The notes under the pieces are model-generated. The model was given only the letters and a program-made list of their open reading frames with translations, was not told where the DNA came from and ran no database searches. This document shows, piece by piece, positions 49,651 through 60,859 of a stretch of DNA of 64,000 nt. The first letter of the stretch is position 1; each line of letters begins with the position of its first letter. Position numbers and translations under genes: made by a program. The DNA is from Nymphaea colorata (lineage: Eukaryota > Streptophyta > Magnoliopsida > Nymphaeales > Nymphaeaceae), in assembly GCF_008831285.2 (NCBI RefSeq), contig NC_045138.2, positions 25,329,934-25,393,933 on the forward strand, written 5' to 3'.

Positions 49651-50272
49651 TTAATAGTGCCCGCCTCCGTAGCCTCCGCCAGCTTCCCCACCGTACCCAC
49701 CACCGTGGCCTCCCCCAACTCCACGGTGGGGGACCGTACCCTCCACCAGCGGCACCACCATAACCACCACCTACTCCGCCACCATAGCCTCCTCCATCAC
49801 CTCCACCGACTCCTCCGCCATATCCTCCTCCAGTGCCGCCACCATAACCACCACCTGCTCCGCCACCATAACCTCCTCCAGCGCCACCACCGACTCCGCC
49901 ACCGTAGCCTCCTGCCCCACCTCCATACCCACCACCAACGCCACCTCCCCCACCATGCCCACCTCCGACACCACCACCATAGCCTCCTCCAGCACCACCG
50001 CTTACACCACCTCCATACCCACCGCCATGCCCTCCTCCGGCACCACCACCATACCCACCGCCAAGGCCTCCTCCTCCACCATGTTCCTGCGCCACCACCA
50101 TAGCCACCTCCATACCCACCGCCATGCCCACCTCCGGCATCACCACCATAGCCACCTCCAGCGCCACCTCCATACCCACCACCGGCACCACCACCATAGC
50201 CACCGCCTAGGCCGGTTCCACCACCTTGCCCGGCCCCAGTGCCACCTCCGTATCCACCTCCAAGGCCATAAC
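49651..50272 (-). pseudogene. GRP2 copy in block B, C-terminal part
   Basis: Glycine-repeat coding sequence ending in the same HY-stop as GRP2 (stop at 49651-49653). It is shorter than the GRP2 repeat region and shifts frame several times, for example around 49720-49740 and 50085-50110, so the repeat reads as GGX in one part and as Trp/Arg-rich nonsense in another. The copia element begins directly at its upstream end, separating it from the start-codon part at 55952-56194. Confidence 0.88.
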
Positions 50273-50573
50273 TGTTGCGAGATTTGTGGAAGAAGATTGG
50301 TGTTGCCCAATACACCAAATCAACTATATTCTGCTGTTATCAAGAGAGAAGGAAAGAAATCTTCTCTATACTTTGAAAAAGATTCGATAACAGCTTTCTT
50401 GGTTATCGTCTCACTCAACATGTATAAAAACCCTCTTTCTCTCTTGGATTGTAACAATGGAAAGAAAAATAAAATAGCAGTCTTCTTCCTCCGTGGACGT
50501 AGGCCAGAGTGCCAAACCACGTAAATCTGTTGTTCCTGTTTCTATTGTTGCTTCTACCTTATGTTTTCTATCA
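50273..50573 (+). repeat. 5' LTR of the copia element
   Basis: 301 bp beginning TGTTGCGAG and ending TATCA, directly before the primer-binding site, so it has the usual TG...CA ends. It contains a TATAAAAA-like motif near 50423-50430, which probably drives element transcription. Confidence 0.9.
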
Positions 50574-50590
50574 TGGTATCAGAGCGGGTT
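50574..50590 (+). promoter_or_regulatory. Primer-binding site (initiator tRNA-Met type)
   Basis: TGGTATCAGAGCGGG begins immediately after the 5' LTR. TGGTATCAGAGC is the standard plant copia sequence complementary to the 3' end of initiator methionine tRNA. Confidence 0.92.
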
Positions 50591-51427
50591 ATATAAAGCC
50601 GCTGCATATTTCTTCGACAATCTTGGAGACAGGTTGTGAGCTGTTTTTTGACAAGGAGATACTTGCTGTTTGAAGGAGTAGCAGAACAGAGTGCCGACCG
50701 TCAGGAAACCTGCCAGAAAATTGGCCGGCGTTGTCTACTCCGGCGACGTCAAAGGTCGAGCAAGGACTCCTTCGAATCATCTACTTCTGAGGAACGTCCC
50801 TACCAATTTTCAGATTTTTTGACACAGCCATTAAGGAGTTATGATTTTTTTAAGAAACACCTGTTGCTCCTATGTTTTTCCCAAACCGTCAGGAAGCCTG
50901 CTGCAAAACTGACCGGCGTTGTCAGCTCCAGCGACGTCAGGGGTCGAACAAGGGCTCCTTAGAATCGTCTACCTCTGAGGAACGTCCCTACCAATTTTCA
51001 GATTTTTAGAAGCAGCCATTGAGGAATTATGATTTTTTGAAGAGATGCTATCGCTGGAAAAACTGTCTGCAACTACTCTTCCCTTTCCCCAATTTCTATT
51101 CACGAATTGGGATGCAAGGGCACTCTCCAATTTTTTGCCGTCTCTCTACTTTTGAGTTAATTTGGTTGTTGGGAGCTGTGGCTGAGGACCAGGAAAAAGA
51201 ATCAAAAGGTCTTCACTGGCGATCAAGGTTTTCTGAATCCATTATTGAGGTTCTTCGTTATCGGGTGACATCCTCCTCTCTCCTGTTCCTTGAGAGCATG
51301 ATTGATTATGCACATTTATTCTGAAACGAGTTTTTGAATGATCGAGTAGCAGCTTTGAGTAGCATCTTTCACTAGCTTCCTTGCTATATTCTGTTATTTT
51401 GTGAATTGTCTGGTATTCTCTTATTCA

Positions 51428-54400
51428 ATGGCAAATAACCAGCAAGAAACTACAGAAAGTTTTAGACATCTCAATAGCAACGAGCAAAGCAGCCAACCTC
51501 TGAAAATCACCAATATGCTATTGAATGGCACCAACTACTTAAGTTGGGCTAAGGCAACTCGACTATTTTTAAGCGGTCGATCCAAGGTTGGATACATAAA
51601 TGGGAAGATCAGTCCTCCTAATAGGTCAGATCCTAAATTTGATGATTGGCAATCTGAAAATGATATGGTGATGTCGTGGCTTATTAACTCCATGGAACCC
51701 TCTATTTCAAATCTATTTATGTATCAAGAAACTGCAAAGGAAATTTAGGATGAGTTAAAACAACTTTTTTTCAGAACAGAATAACCTCGCACGAGTCTAT
51801 CAAATTCAGGTCGAGATTTCCAATCTTATGAAGGGTGACAAATCACTGAATCTCTACATAGGAGAACTCAAAAGCCGATTTGATGAACTTCTGCAATATA
51901 GGCCTGCTACGACTGATCCTGACACATACAAAACCCGGTTTGAGGAAGACAAAATCTTCAAATTTTTGGCAGGTTTAGGAGCCGATTATGAAGGTATTAG
52001 GAGTCAAATCCTCAATAACACTCCGCTGCCCAACTTCAACAATGTTTGTCAAATGATACAGAGGGAGGCTGCACGAAGGCAAGTTATGAATTCTAAAATT
52101 GAAATTTCTGAAGAAAGCCGTGAACAAATGGCATGCGTCGCTCAAGCCGATTTTGTCAAAGGGGATCAAAAACTTCCGAATGCCAACAAACCTTCCAATG
52201 CTAACTTCAGCTATCAGAAAGGGAGAAATAAATTTAGATGCACCCACTGCAAGCGGACTGGTCATACTCGTGAAAGATGTTGGGAGCTGGTCGGAAGACC
52301 AACAAGAGACAAAGCTACCTCCTCCACAAAACCGGTGTATTCCACCAATTCTGATTTAGCGAACTTTGTCACCAAGGACGACCTTGAGAAATTTTTTCAG
52401 AAGTTTGCAAAGACCAATCTAGTATCATCTCAGCCTATCAGCAATTCAGAAGGTAACAACTTTGCTTTGACTGCTACTTTAAATCGTTCTGCATGGGTTA
52501 TTGACACAGGGGCTACCGATCATATGTCTAGCGACTTAAGAAAAATTATTAATATTGACAAAACAAAACAAAGATCAGTTTTTACAGCCGATGGATCACC
52601 CATTATTGCTGAAGGATACGGTGAAACTACATTCTTTAAAAAAGGGCAGAAATCTCAAGTTTTATATATTCCCAAACTGTCAGCTAATCTCATCTCGGTA
52701 AGCAAATTAACCAAGTCTCATAACTGTTTGGTTGTTTTTTCCTCAAAGGATGTGATATTTCAGGATTGTGTGACGAACCAAGAGATTGGTAGAGGGCATG
52801 AGCAGAATGGGCTATACGTGATGGACGAAAATTGTTGCAACCTCATTATGAATGATCAGCAAGATCGACGTTCTCACTACTGGACCTGGCACGCCAGACT
52901 TGGTCACATCTCTCATCAAAGTTTAACTCGTCTTATTCCAAATCTTACAGTTGAAAATAAATCATGTGATGCTTGTGAATTTTCTAAATCCACAAGATTA
53001 CCTTTTCAGTCCTCTACTGAAAAATTAAATGACATCTTTGATTTAGTTCATTCTGATGTTTGGGGACCAGCCCCAGAAGTGTCATATTCTGGATTTAGAT
53101 ATTATGTTTCCTTTATTGATGACAAGACACGCATGACATGGTTGTTCTTTCTTAAGTATAAGAGTGAAGTTTTTAGTGCTTTCAAAGAATTTTTCAAGAT
53201 GGTACATACTCAATATGGAGTAAAGATAAAAAAACTTCGCTCTGACAATGGTGGAGAATATGTGAATGATGCTCTTGAAACCTTTCTAAAAGGGGAAGGA
53301 ATACAACCTCAATATTCTTGTGCAGGTACTCCACAACAAAATGGAGTGGCAGAACGAAAGAATAGACAATTACTGAATGTTGCTCGATCTCTTATGACTC
53401 ACATGCATGTTCCTTTTCGTTTTTGGAATGATGAAATTGCTACGGCCTGTTATATTATCAACAGAACACCAAGTTCCAGTATTGAAAATCAAGTTCCTAT
53501 AGAACTTCTTCTCAACAGAAAAGTTTCTATAAAGCATCTTAAAGTTTTTGGATGTAAATGCTATTTTCATAGACAGGAAAACTTTAGGAACAAATTTGAA
53601 AAACGTGCTGTCAAAAGTATTTTCCTCGGTTTTTCCAGTAGAAAGAAAGGATATAAATGTTATGATCCAGTCACTAGAAGATTATTTATATCTCGTGATG
53701 TGAAATTTTTTGAACAGGAATCTTTCTTTGATTATCAAAGACAGGGGGAGATGAATTTTGCTAATCCGACCAAGCAGCCCACATTGCCAATAGTGAAAAT
53801 CAGCTATGAAGCTCCTAGTGCTAGCAAGCAGCCCGTATTGCCTATGGTTGAACCCCATTTTGAAGTAGACAAAATCATTTCAAATGATGTGTCTCCACTT
53901 TCACCTCAAGAACCCGACACCAGCTTCAATCCTCCCACTCTTTCCACCGAACCAAATCCCAATTCAAACCAACCAGAAAATTCCATTAGACAATCCACTC
54001 GTCCTACCAGACCACCAACAAAATTTAGTGACTATTATACCTATCTTACAACAAACAAAAACCATTCCATAGACCAATACTTGTCATTCGAAAATCTGTC
54101 CATTCACTATAAATCCTATATCCTAAATACCTACTCCCAAAACGAACCAAAAACTTATGAGGAGGCAAAATCTGATCCAAAGTGGCATAATGCAATGGAA
54201 GAAGAACTTGCGGCATTGAAAAAAAATCAAACATGGGATTTAGTTCCTCTACCTGATGGCAAGAAGCTGGTTGGATGCAAGTGGGTTTATCGAATAAAAT
54301 ACAACAGCGATGGAAGTGTAGAACGCTACAAAGATCGCTTGGTCGCCAAAGGATTCACTCAAACTGAAGGTATTGACTATACTGAAACCTTTGCTCCTGT

Positions 54401-55676
54401 TGCAAAGATGAGTTCTGTCCGAATGTTAATCTCAGTAGCAGCAAACAAGAGATGGCCTCTAAATCAACTTGATGTGAAAAATGCTTTTCTTCATGAAAAA
54501 CTCAATGAAGAAGTTTATATGGAGGCTCCAAAAGGTATAAAAAATGAGCACAGGTACGTATGTAAATTGAAAAAAGCTCTATATGGTTTGAAACAGTCAC
54601 CGCGAGCTTGGTTCTCTCGTCTTAGTGATGCGCTTGCAAAAATGGGTTTCAAAAGAAGCAGTGCTGATCATACTATGTTTACGTCTTTGAGAAACTTTAA
54701 AATATGTATTCTCCTGGTCTATGTGGACGATATAATAATGACAGGTGATGATATTGATTTTATGCCACGCGTCAAATACTATCTTAATCAGCTCTTTGAA
54801 ATCAAAGATTTGGGGATACTAAGATTCTTTTTAGGAATTGAAGTTGCACACTCAAACAAAGGAGTCTTCCTTTGCCAAAGGAAGTATACGTTAGATCTAT
54901 TGAAAGAAACAGGATGCTTGGGTGTGAAACCAACAGAGACACCCCTTGAAGTCAATTGTAAATTAAAGAAAGATGAAGGAGAAGTCGTCGAGAATATTCA
55001 AAGCTTTCAGAAACTCGTCGGTAAACTCATATATTTAACTGTTACAAGACCAGACATATCCTATGTTGTAAGTCTCATCAGTCAGTTTATGCATTCTCCT
55101 AGATCATCTCATATTGAAGCTGCTCATAGAATATTGAGATATTTGAAAAGATGCCCTGGGAAAGGAATTTTAATGAAACGTGATCTGCCACTTGATGTTG
55201 TGGGTTATACTGATGCAGACTGGGCAGGGGATCCAAACGACCGAAGATCTACTTCTGGTTTTTGCACCTTCGTTGGAGGAAATCTTGTAACTTGGAGAAG
55301 CAAAAAACAATATGTAGTTGCTCGATCAAGTGCTGAAGCATAATACAGAGCTATGGCTGGATGTACATGTGAACTGGTGTGGATAAAAGCGCTTCTGAAG
55401 GATATGAATATTGACGTGCGAGACTCTATAAAGCTTATATGTGACAATATGGCTGTCATCTATATTGGGGCAAATCCGGTCTTTCACGAAAGAACCAAAC
55501 ACATTGAAATTGACTGTCACTTCATTAGAGAGAAGATTCAAGATGGAACTATCAAAACTTGTCATGTTAAAAGTGAAAATCAGTTGGCTGATATTTTCAC
55601 CAAGAGCCTAGCACGAGAAAAGCATCAAAGCATTGTAAACAAGTTGGGACAGATTGATATCTGTTCTCCAACTTGA
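51428..55676 (+). pseudogene. Copia gag-pol polyprotein, disabled
   Basis: Starts at 51428 (MANNQQETTES). Gag covers about 51428-52290 and ends in a CCHC zinc knuckle near 52239-52280 (CTHCKRTGHTRERC). The protease motif DTGATDH is at 52503-52523. Integrase follows, with HARLGH near 52890, the core (HSDVWGPAP near 53050) and DNGGEY near 53245. The reverse transcriptase motif YVDDII is near 54718. RNase H has YTDADW near 55207 and ends with KHIEIDCHFIREKI. Lesions: an in-frame TAG at 51746-51748 early in gag, a frame change in a T-run near 51765, and a TAA at 55341-55343 inside RNase H. The piece from 51828 to 55343 is one open frame of 1171 codons. Proteins are no longer made as a unit, though the RNA could be mobilised in trans. 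Confidence 0.95.
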
Positions 55677-55685
55677 GGGGGAGAT
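55676..55685 (+). promoter_or_regulatory. Polypurine tract of the copia element
   Basis: An AGGGGGAGAT purine run directly abuts the 3' LTR. It is the normal primer site for plus-strand DNA synthesis. Confidence 0.85.
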
Positions 55686-55951
55686 TGTTGCGAGATTTGT
55701 GGAAGAAGATTGGTGTTGCCCAATACACCAAATCAACTATATTCTGTTGTTATCAAGAGAGAAGGAAAGAAATCTTCTCTATACTTTGAAAAAGATTCGA
55801 TAACAGCTTTCTTGGTTATCGTCTCACTCAACATGTATAAAAACCCTCTTTCTCTCTTGGATTGTAACAATAGAAAGAAAAATAAAATAGCAGTCTTCTT
55901 CTTCCTCCGTGGACGTAGGCCAGAGTGCCGAACCACGTAAATCTGTTGTTC
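55686..55951 (+). repeat. 3' LTR of the copia element, truncated at its end
   Basis: 266 bp matching 50273-50537 of the 5' LTR with three substitutions and one added TTC. It stops at GTTGTTC and joins GRP coding sequence without the terminal CA and without a target-site duplication. Confidence 0.9.
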
Positions 55952-56194
55952 AACCACCTCAGCTCCACCTCCATAGCCACCACCGTATCCACCTCCACCA
56001 CCGACGCCAAAGCCCTTACCAAAGCCGCCTCCAAAGAACTTATGGAACCACTTACGGTCATCAAGAGGAGGAGCCGGGGTCTGGTGACTTTGGTCGTTCA
56101 TCAACTTCCGACTGTTTGCACTGACATGGATCAACAGGAAGTTGAGCAAAATGAAGAAAAGGAGGAAGAGCCTTCCCCCCAGGGAGTTAGCCAT
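55952..56194 (-). pseudogene. GRP2 copy in block B, N-terminal part
   Basis: Start codon at 56194. It encodes the signal peptide MANSLGGRLFLLFFILLNFL, the mature motifs SRKLMNDQ and DDRKWFHKFFGGG, and the first glycine repeats, then runs into the copia 3' LTR. A TATA box (56284-56291) and promoter sequence like GRP2 are retained. Transcription from this promoter would read the retrotransposon backwards, giving a protein with about 75 GRP residues and an LTR-encoded tail stopping at 55733. Confidence 0.9.
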
Positions 56195-56283
56195 CTTCTT
56201 TCTCTTCTGGGTAGCTAGTTCTGTGATTTCCTATTCTATGGACAGGAATGATGGTGCGTTGAGGAAGTGTGGAATACGAATGG

Positions 56284-56291
56284 TACTTATA
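56284..56291 (-). promoter_or_regulatory. TATA box of the split GRP2 copy
   Basis: Minus-strand TATAAGTA, 90 bases upstream of the start at 56194, the same arrangement as in intact GRP2. Confidence 0.65.
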
Positions 56292-58610
56292 GAGGTGGAC
56301 GGTTGGGCTAGCCATTAAAGAAGAACAATCCATAAGCCGCGTTAAGAAGAAGGAAAGCACATGGATTGTGTTCTCTAAGCGCGTCTTGTTTAGGTGGATG
56401 GACAAGATTGTTGGGGAGCAAGTAGAGCGGTGTATTGCATTATCCAGAATTTAATGCTTGATCATCAGCCATTCTCGGCCTTCCCTTGTTTAATCTTTTC
56501 CTTCACAATAAGACATGTCTCAGTCATAGCATGGAAAATATTGTTCACTTCACAGTTAACACAGCTCACGTTCATTTCATTCTCACCTCGATTTTTCCTT
56601 TTCTATTATCAATTATCATTTTTCATTTCCATCCGTTCCTGCATCCAAAATTCAGTGAGTGAATGGGAGGATGATTATTTCCTTATCACTGTATTGGGAT
56701 AATATATATTGAACCTGGCTTTAAATGTCTGTAAGTTGAAAAAAATAAGATCGGCATTGGGATCAATCAAGCTTCTATGCGGTGGCCATGGAATTGGTGA
56801 AAAATAACACCATCTCTGGTGCCCATGACGGCGCGTGCGGGATGGATTAAATCCCCATTCTTTTCTGCGTCGTAAAAAATTACTACATCAAGATGTACAC
56901 GACGCTGAGGTGTTCCAATCTCTTTCTTGATACTATACTTCTCTTTGTAAATATATCTTGATCGTCAAGAGCTTACTAATTCGATTAGTATACTAACCTC
57001 CTTTGCCTATCAAAGAAAGCCTTCGGAAGGGACAAGCTGACAACGTAGAAAAGAGAAAGATTTAAGGAGGACTTACAACGCAAGCAGCAAATTTCCCTGA
57101 TCAATGTGTTCCCTAGGTGCTCGGGTGCTTTGCCATGTCTTCAAAATTAATCAACTCGCTCTCTAAGAGGCTGTTTGTTATTATTTTATGAATCTATTGC
57201 AAATATTAGAACCAGCTCATGGAACACTACAATGTTCATAAATTTGTTGCAATTCTTTGAAAGGGATTCACGGAACAATAACAAGTACTGTTGTCAAACA
57301 GTCTCTTATAGATCCATTTTTTACCATTATATATAATGGATTTGCAGAAGACTAGAACAAATTTCATTAAGACGGAAGGAAGGAATTCTCTGATTAGAAG
57401 ACAGGGTAATGAGATTATTAGGAAACAAATTGAAGGATAAGATATCAAGTCAAGAAAGGATGAGAAGAAGGTGGAACGGTTTTTAAATTCATGGCATCAT
57501 TTTTGTATCGTCTAACAAAGAATTTTATGTTCTTCTTAGACATCCAAAAAAATTGAAATCCTAGAATTTAAGCTCCTAATATTTTAAATCGCATTAATTC
57601 TATAACATAAAGTAATCTGGCTCCCCTTAAAGATATCAAGACATATATAAATTAAAGATTTTGACTTTTTGCCTTTCTGTAGCAACCTCATTGCAACCAC
57701 CAACTAATCAAAATGATTTTGAATTGGGATTGCGTATGATGTAGCTATAAAGCTTTCCTTTAAACTTATAAATTGAGAAAAAATTATTTTTCTGAAAGAA
57801 TTCGTGAAAGTCGAACCGTTTATGCATGCTTTTCGAAACCCTGTACGCACGGATGAATATATAAAACGGTCCCTTGAGTAATTTGAATCCAAATTTCAAG
57901 TAAAAATCTGAACAACAAGATATCTAATTATCGAGGCATTCAAATGAAATGATTCCAAGCTCGGTTTCTAGCCCTCGAACCATGATTCATCTGCATGCAT
58001 GGTTACTTTTGCTGATTACAAAAAAACTTTGTTTATAAGTTAATTTTGGGGATATAGTTGCGCAAGATTTGTGAAATCGATCGGCTTGCTTTGCACAAAC
58101 ATTCATGTAAACGACGTTTCCTCGAATTTATGACAATCTAAACTTAATGTTTCACAACTTCAGTAGATACATAAGAACGTGTTCTTATCAATATCAATAT
58201 AAAAAGCTTGACGTGAAAACGCAGCTCATCAAGAGTCCGAACCTATTCGATTCGATCGGCCTGTGCGGGCTTCATGATCAAGAATCCGGTATAATTAATT
58301 AACAAGTTCCGATGAAAATACTTTGAAATCTTATTACGAAGAAGGTCAACTGACGATTGTGAGTTCTTGATATCAGTTCATATAGAAGGTTAAATAAGAA
58401 GAAAATCATAAAGCACACACTCAATTATCGTTCTCCAAATTAATTGATACAACAACATAGAAGTACAGACGCTTAACAAATAAGAGTTACACACAAGAAA
58501 CAGACAGAAAGCAGCACAGTTTATTCCCTCATTTTATTCGGTTCTTCATCTTAATCGAAAGCTTCAGTTCACGTACTACCTCATAGCTCACAAGTGGCCA
58601 TTTTGATTCT
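56292..58610. other. Block B copy of the GRP2-GRP3 intergenic region
   Basis: Closely follows A-block 29521-31810. No gene is seen; the ORFs are short and shared with block A only by descent. Confidence 0.6.
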
Positions 58611-59078
58611 CTAAGGGTAGCCGCCACCGTAGCCACCTCCATAGCCTCCACCAGCACTGCCGCCGCACCCTCCATCAGCTGCACCACCATAACCACCACC
58701 GTACCCTCCACTAGCTGCGACGTTGGATAGCTGGCTAAGCAAAGCAGCATTCGAGCTTCCCCCTCCGTTGCTGCTTGAATTGGCGTCGTGGGGCAGCCCT
58801 TCGTTCCAATAAGGGGAGGGGAGCGTCCTCTGCGATGGTGGGCTAAACATCGCCCCGGTGGCATTGTTCTGCGGCGTGCCGGACGACGGAGCCAATTGCC
58901 AGAGGGAGCTGCCGTCGTCGGACAAGAATGCGTCAAAAAAAATTTCTTCACCTTCGAGAGCAGCAGTAGTCTTCTGGAGTTGTGGCCGTCCATGTTGGGA
59001 GGCAAGGAAGTCACATCGTCCAAGAGTCGTCGCTTTGACGCTGATTCTTTTTTTTTGTATATCCGGCACAGAACCCAC
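58611..59078 (-). CDS. Chimeric ORF: NAC C-terminus fused in frame to the GRP3 C-terminus
   Basis: A 155-codon frame starts at 59078 and stops at 58611-58613, the same stop position as GRP3. Residues about 40-120 are the NAC variable C-terminus in its native frame (EGEEIFFDAFLSDDGSS, LPSPYWNEGLP, SSNAALLSQLSNVAA). The junction is near 58711. The last approximately 34 residues are the GRP3 glycine end (GGGYGGGYGGGYP). The first approximately 37 residues are frame-shifted NAC sequence. The NAC exon upstream has frame damage and a destroyed subdomain A, so the ORF is probably not translated as part of a NAC protein. It is an in-frame fusion made by the rearrangement; expression is unknown. Confidence 0.6.
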   Translation of the reverse strand: MGSVPDIQKKRISVKATTLGRCDFLASQHGRPQLQKTTAALEGEEIFFDAFLSDDGSSLWQLAPSSGTPQNNATGAMFSPPSQRTLPSPYWNEGLPHDANSSSNGGGSSNAALLSQLSNVAASGGYGGGYGGAADGGCGGSAGGGYGGGYGGGYP

Positions 59079-59755
59079 TCGTCAAACTAAAATCTAAAGG
59101 ACCATCGTTAAGTATTATAATGTAAAGAAACAAAGATCAAGATAAAGAGTGATGAGAATTTGTACCCTCAAAGAAGGCGTCGCTACATCCAAATTGGGGT
59201 TCGAGTGTCCGCCGTCAGCAAGCCTGTACTCATCCATAATCCAATTGGTCTTCACTCCCTTCGGCCGCCAGCCGCCGTAGAACACTAGCGCCTTCTTCAC
59301 GACGACCTTACGCCGACCTTTTGCATCCCGCTAGACGTCAGTGCCGGCTTGTCAGAGCCGGTGGCCTTCCAGTACCCGGACGCTGCCCTCCAGTTCGGCC
59401 GCGCCCCGTTGGGGTACCTCCGATACCTGTGAGTGAAAAAGTACCACTCTTTTTCTCCAGAGATGGCCTTCCCTGCACCATCGATCATCAGCACCCCAAT
59501 TCAACGGAGAGAAGAAAAGCACCCCAATTCAAGGGAGAAGAAAAACATAGAGGGAAGCTCAACGTACCAGGTCCATGGAGCTCACAAGGGTCAAACTTGT
59601 AGAGGTCGACCTCGGCGACGATGGCAGCGGGAAGAGGAGCAGAGGAGGCCTTCCTCTGGAGGTAGTGGACGACCAGCTCCTCATCTTCCGGGAGGAAGCA
59701 GCGGCGGCTCCTGCATGGGGAAGGCGACTAGCGGAACACCCGTGTTTGACGTCAT
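58712..59755 (-). pseudogene. NAC transcription factor copy 2, left arm of inverted repeat
   Basis: Start codon at 59753-59755 ([11 protein letters not shown]). Exon 1 has lost about 20 bases covering the conserved FRFHPTDE block, which shifts the frame. Exon 2 (about 59310-59510) encodes [20 protein letters not shown] and [20 protein letters not shown]. It then carries an 11-base insertion just after the MQKVGV codons, making a stop near 59297. Exon 2's end and exon 3 continue with VLCRIYKKK and the variable C-terminus, which runs into GRP3 sequence at 58711. NAC proteins are plant transcription factors whose N-terminal subdomains A-E bind DNA and dimerise; this copy has lost A and is non-functional. 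Confidence 0.82.
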
Positions 59756-59865
59756 GCTTTCCTTCTAAAACTCATGCACTCCTCTGCATTCACTTATGAA
59801 TTGATAGATAACGAGAATGTTAAATATAGAGGCCCGCAATATATGTAACATGAAGAGGAGCAGAG
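59022..59865 (-). repeat. Inverted repeat, left arm (NAC copy 2)
   Basis: About 840 bases that are the reverse complement of 60057-60859: upstream leader, exon 1, intron 1, exon 2, intron 2 and the first part of exon 3, with small indels. The spacer is only about 190 bases. Confidence 0.88.
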
Positions 59866-60056
59866 GAGGCCTTAAACTCCATGAGGAGTTAAAGTCCATA
59901 TTGATAGACAACTTCTTGTATATCCGGCTAATGTGTAATCCATATATGTAAAGTTTCCTTATGGAGTTTAAGAGTGTGTTAAAGAAACCCATCCTTCACC
60001 AATTCTAGGCTTTTTCTTGTTTGGGAGGCAAAGAAGTTGTCTATCAATATTTAACA

Positions 60057-60859
60057 CTCTGCTCCTCTTCATGTTACATATATTGCGGGCCTCTATATTT
60101 AACACTCTCGTTATCTATCAATTCATAAGTGAATGCAGAGGAGTGCATGAGTTTTAGAAAGAAAGCATGACGTCAAACACGGCTGTTCCGCTAGTCGCCC
60201 TCCCCATGCAGGTGCCGCCGCAGCTTCCTCCGGGCTTCCGGTTCCACCCGACGGATGAGGCGCTGGTCGTCCACTACCTCCAGAGGAAGGCCTCCTCTGC
60301 TCCTCTTCCCGCTGCCATCGTCGCCGAGGTCGACCTCTACAAGTTTGACCCTTGGGAGCTCCGTGGACCTGGTACGTTGAGCTTCCCTCTTTTTTTTTCT
60401 TCTCTCCGTTGAATTGGGGTGCTGATGATCGATGGTGCAGGGAAGGCCATCTCTGGAGAAAAAGAGTGGTACTTTTTCAGGTATCGGAGGTACCCCAACG
60501 GGGTGCGGCCGAACTGGAGGGCAGCGTCCGGGTACTGGAAGGCCACCGGCACTGACGTCTAGCGGGATGCAAAAAGGTCGGCGTGAAGAAGGCGCTCGTG
60601 TTCTACGGCGGCTGGCCGCCGAAGGGAGTGAAGACCAATTGGATTATGGATGAATACAGGCTTGCTGACGGCGGACACTCGAACCCCAATTCGGATGTAG
60701 CGACGCCTTCTTTGAGGGTACAAATGCTCATCACTCTTTATCTTGATCTTTGATTCTTTACATTATAATACTTAACGATGGTCCTTTGGATTTTAGTGTG
60801 ACGAGTGGGTTCTGTGCCGGATATACAAGAAGAAGAATCAGCATCAAAGCGACGACTCT
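60057..60859 (+). repeat. Inverted repeat, right arm (NAC copy 3)
   Basis: Partner of 59022-59865. The spacer 59866-60056 holds a further short inverted pair around ATTGATAGACAACTTCTT (59895 and 60029), so the palindrome extends almost to its centre. Confidence 0.88.

Larger units (their letters stand above)
50273..55951 (+). mobile_element. Ty1/copia LTR retrotransposon inserted in the GRP2 copy
   Basis: 5.7 kb element on + with 5' LTR 50273-50573, primer-binding site at 50574, gag-pol 51428-55676, polypurine tract 55676-55685 and 3' LTR 55686-55951. The domain order protease, integrase, reverse transcriptase, RNase H is that of Ty1/copia. The two LTRs differ by three substitutions and one 3-bp indel over their shared 266 bp, so the insertion is recent compared with the block duplication. 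The 3' LTR lacks its last approximately 35 bases and no target-site duplication is visible, so the right end was deleted together with some GRP sequence. The coding region has two stops and a frameshift, so it is non-autonomous now. Confidence 0.95.
43449..58711. repeat. Segmental duplication, block B (degraded copy)
   Basis: Direct-orientation copy of 18084-31899 with three large internal losses and one gain, the copia element at 50273-55951. Identity by eye is near nine bases in ten. The left junction joins the NAC exon end to a Rab3GAP intron. The right junction joins GRP3 to a reverse-oriented NAC exon. Everything coding inside it is damaged: the Rab3GAP 5' exons carry stops and frameshifts, the GRP2 copy is split, and the GRP3 copy is reduced to its last codons. 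Confidence 0.93.
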
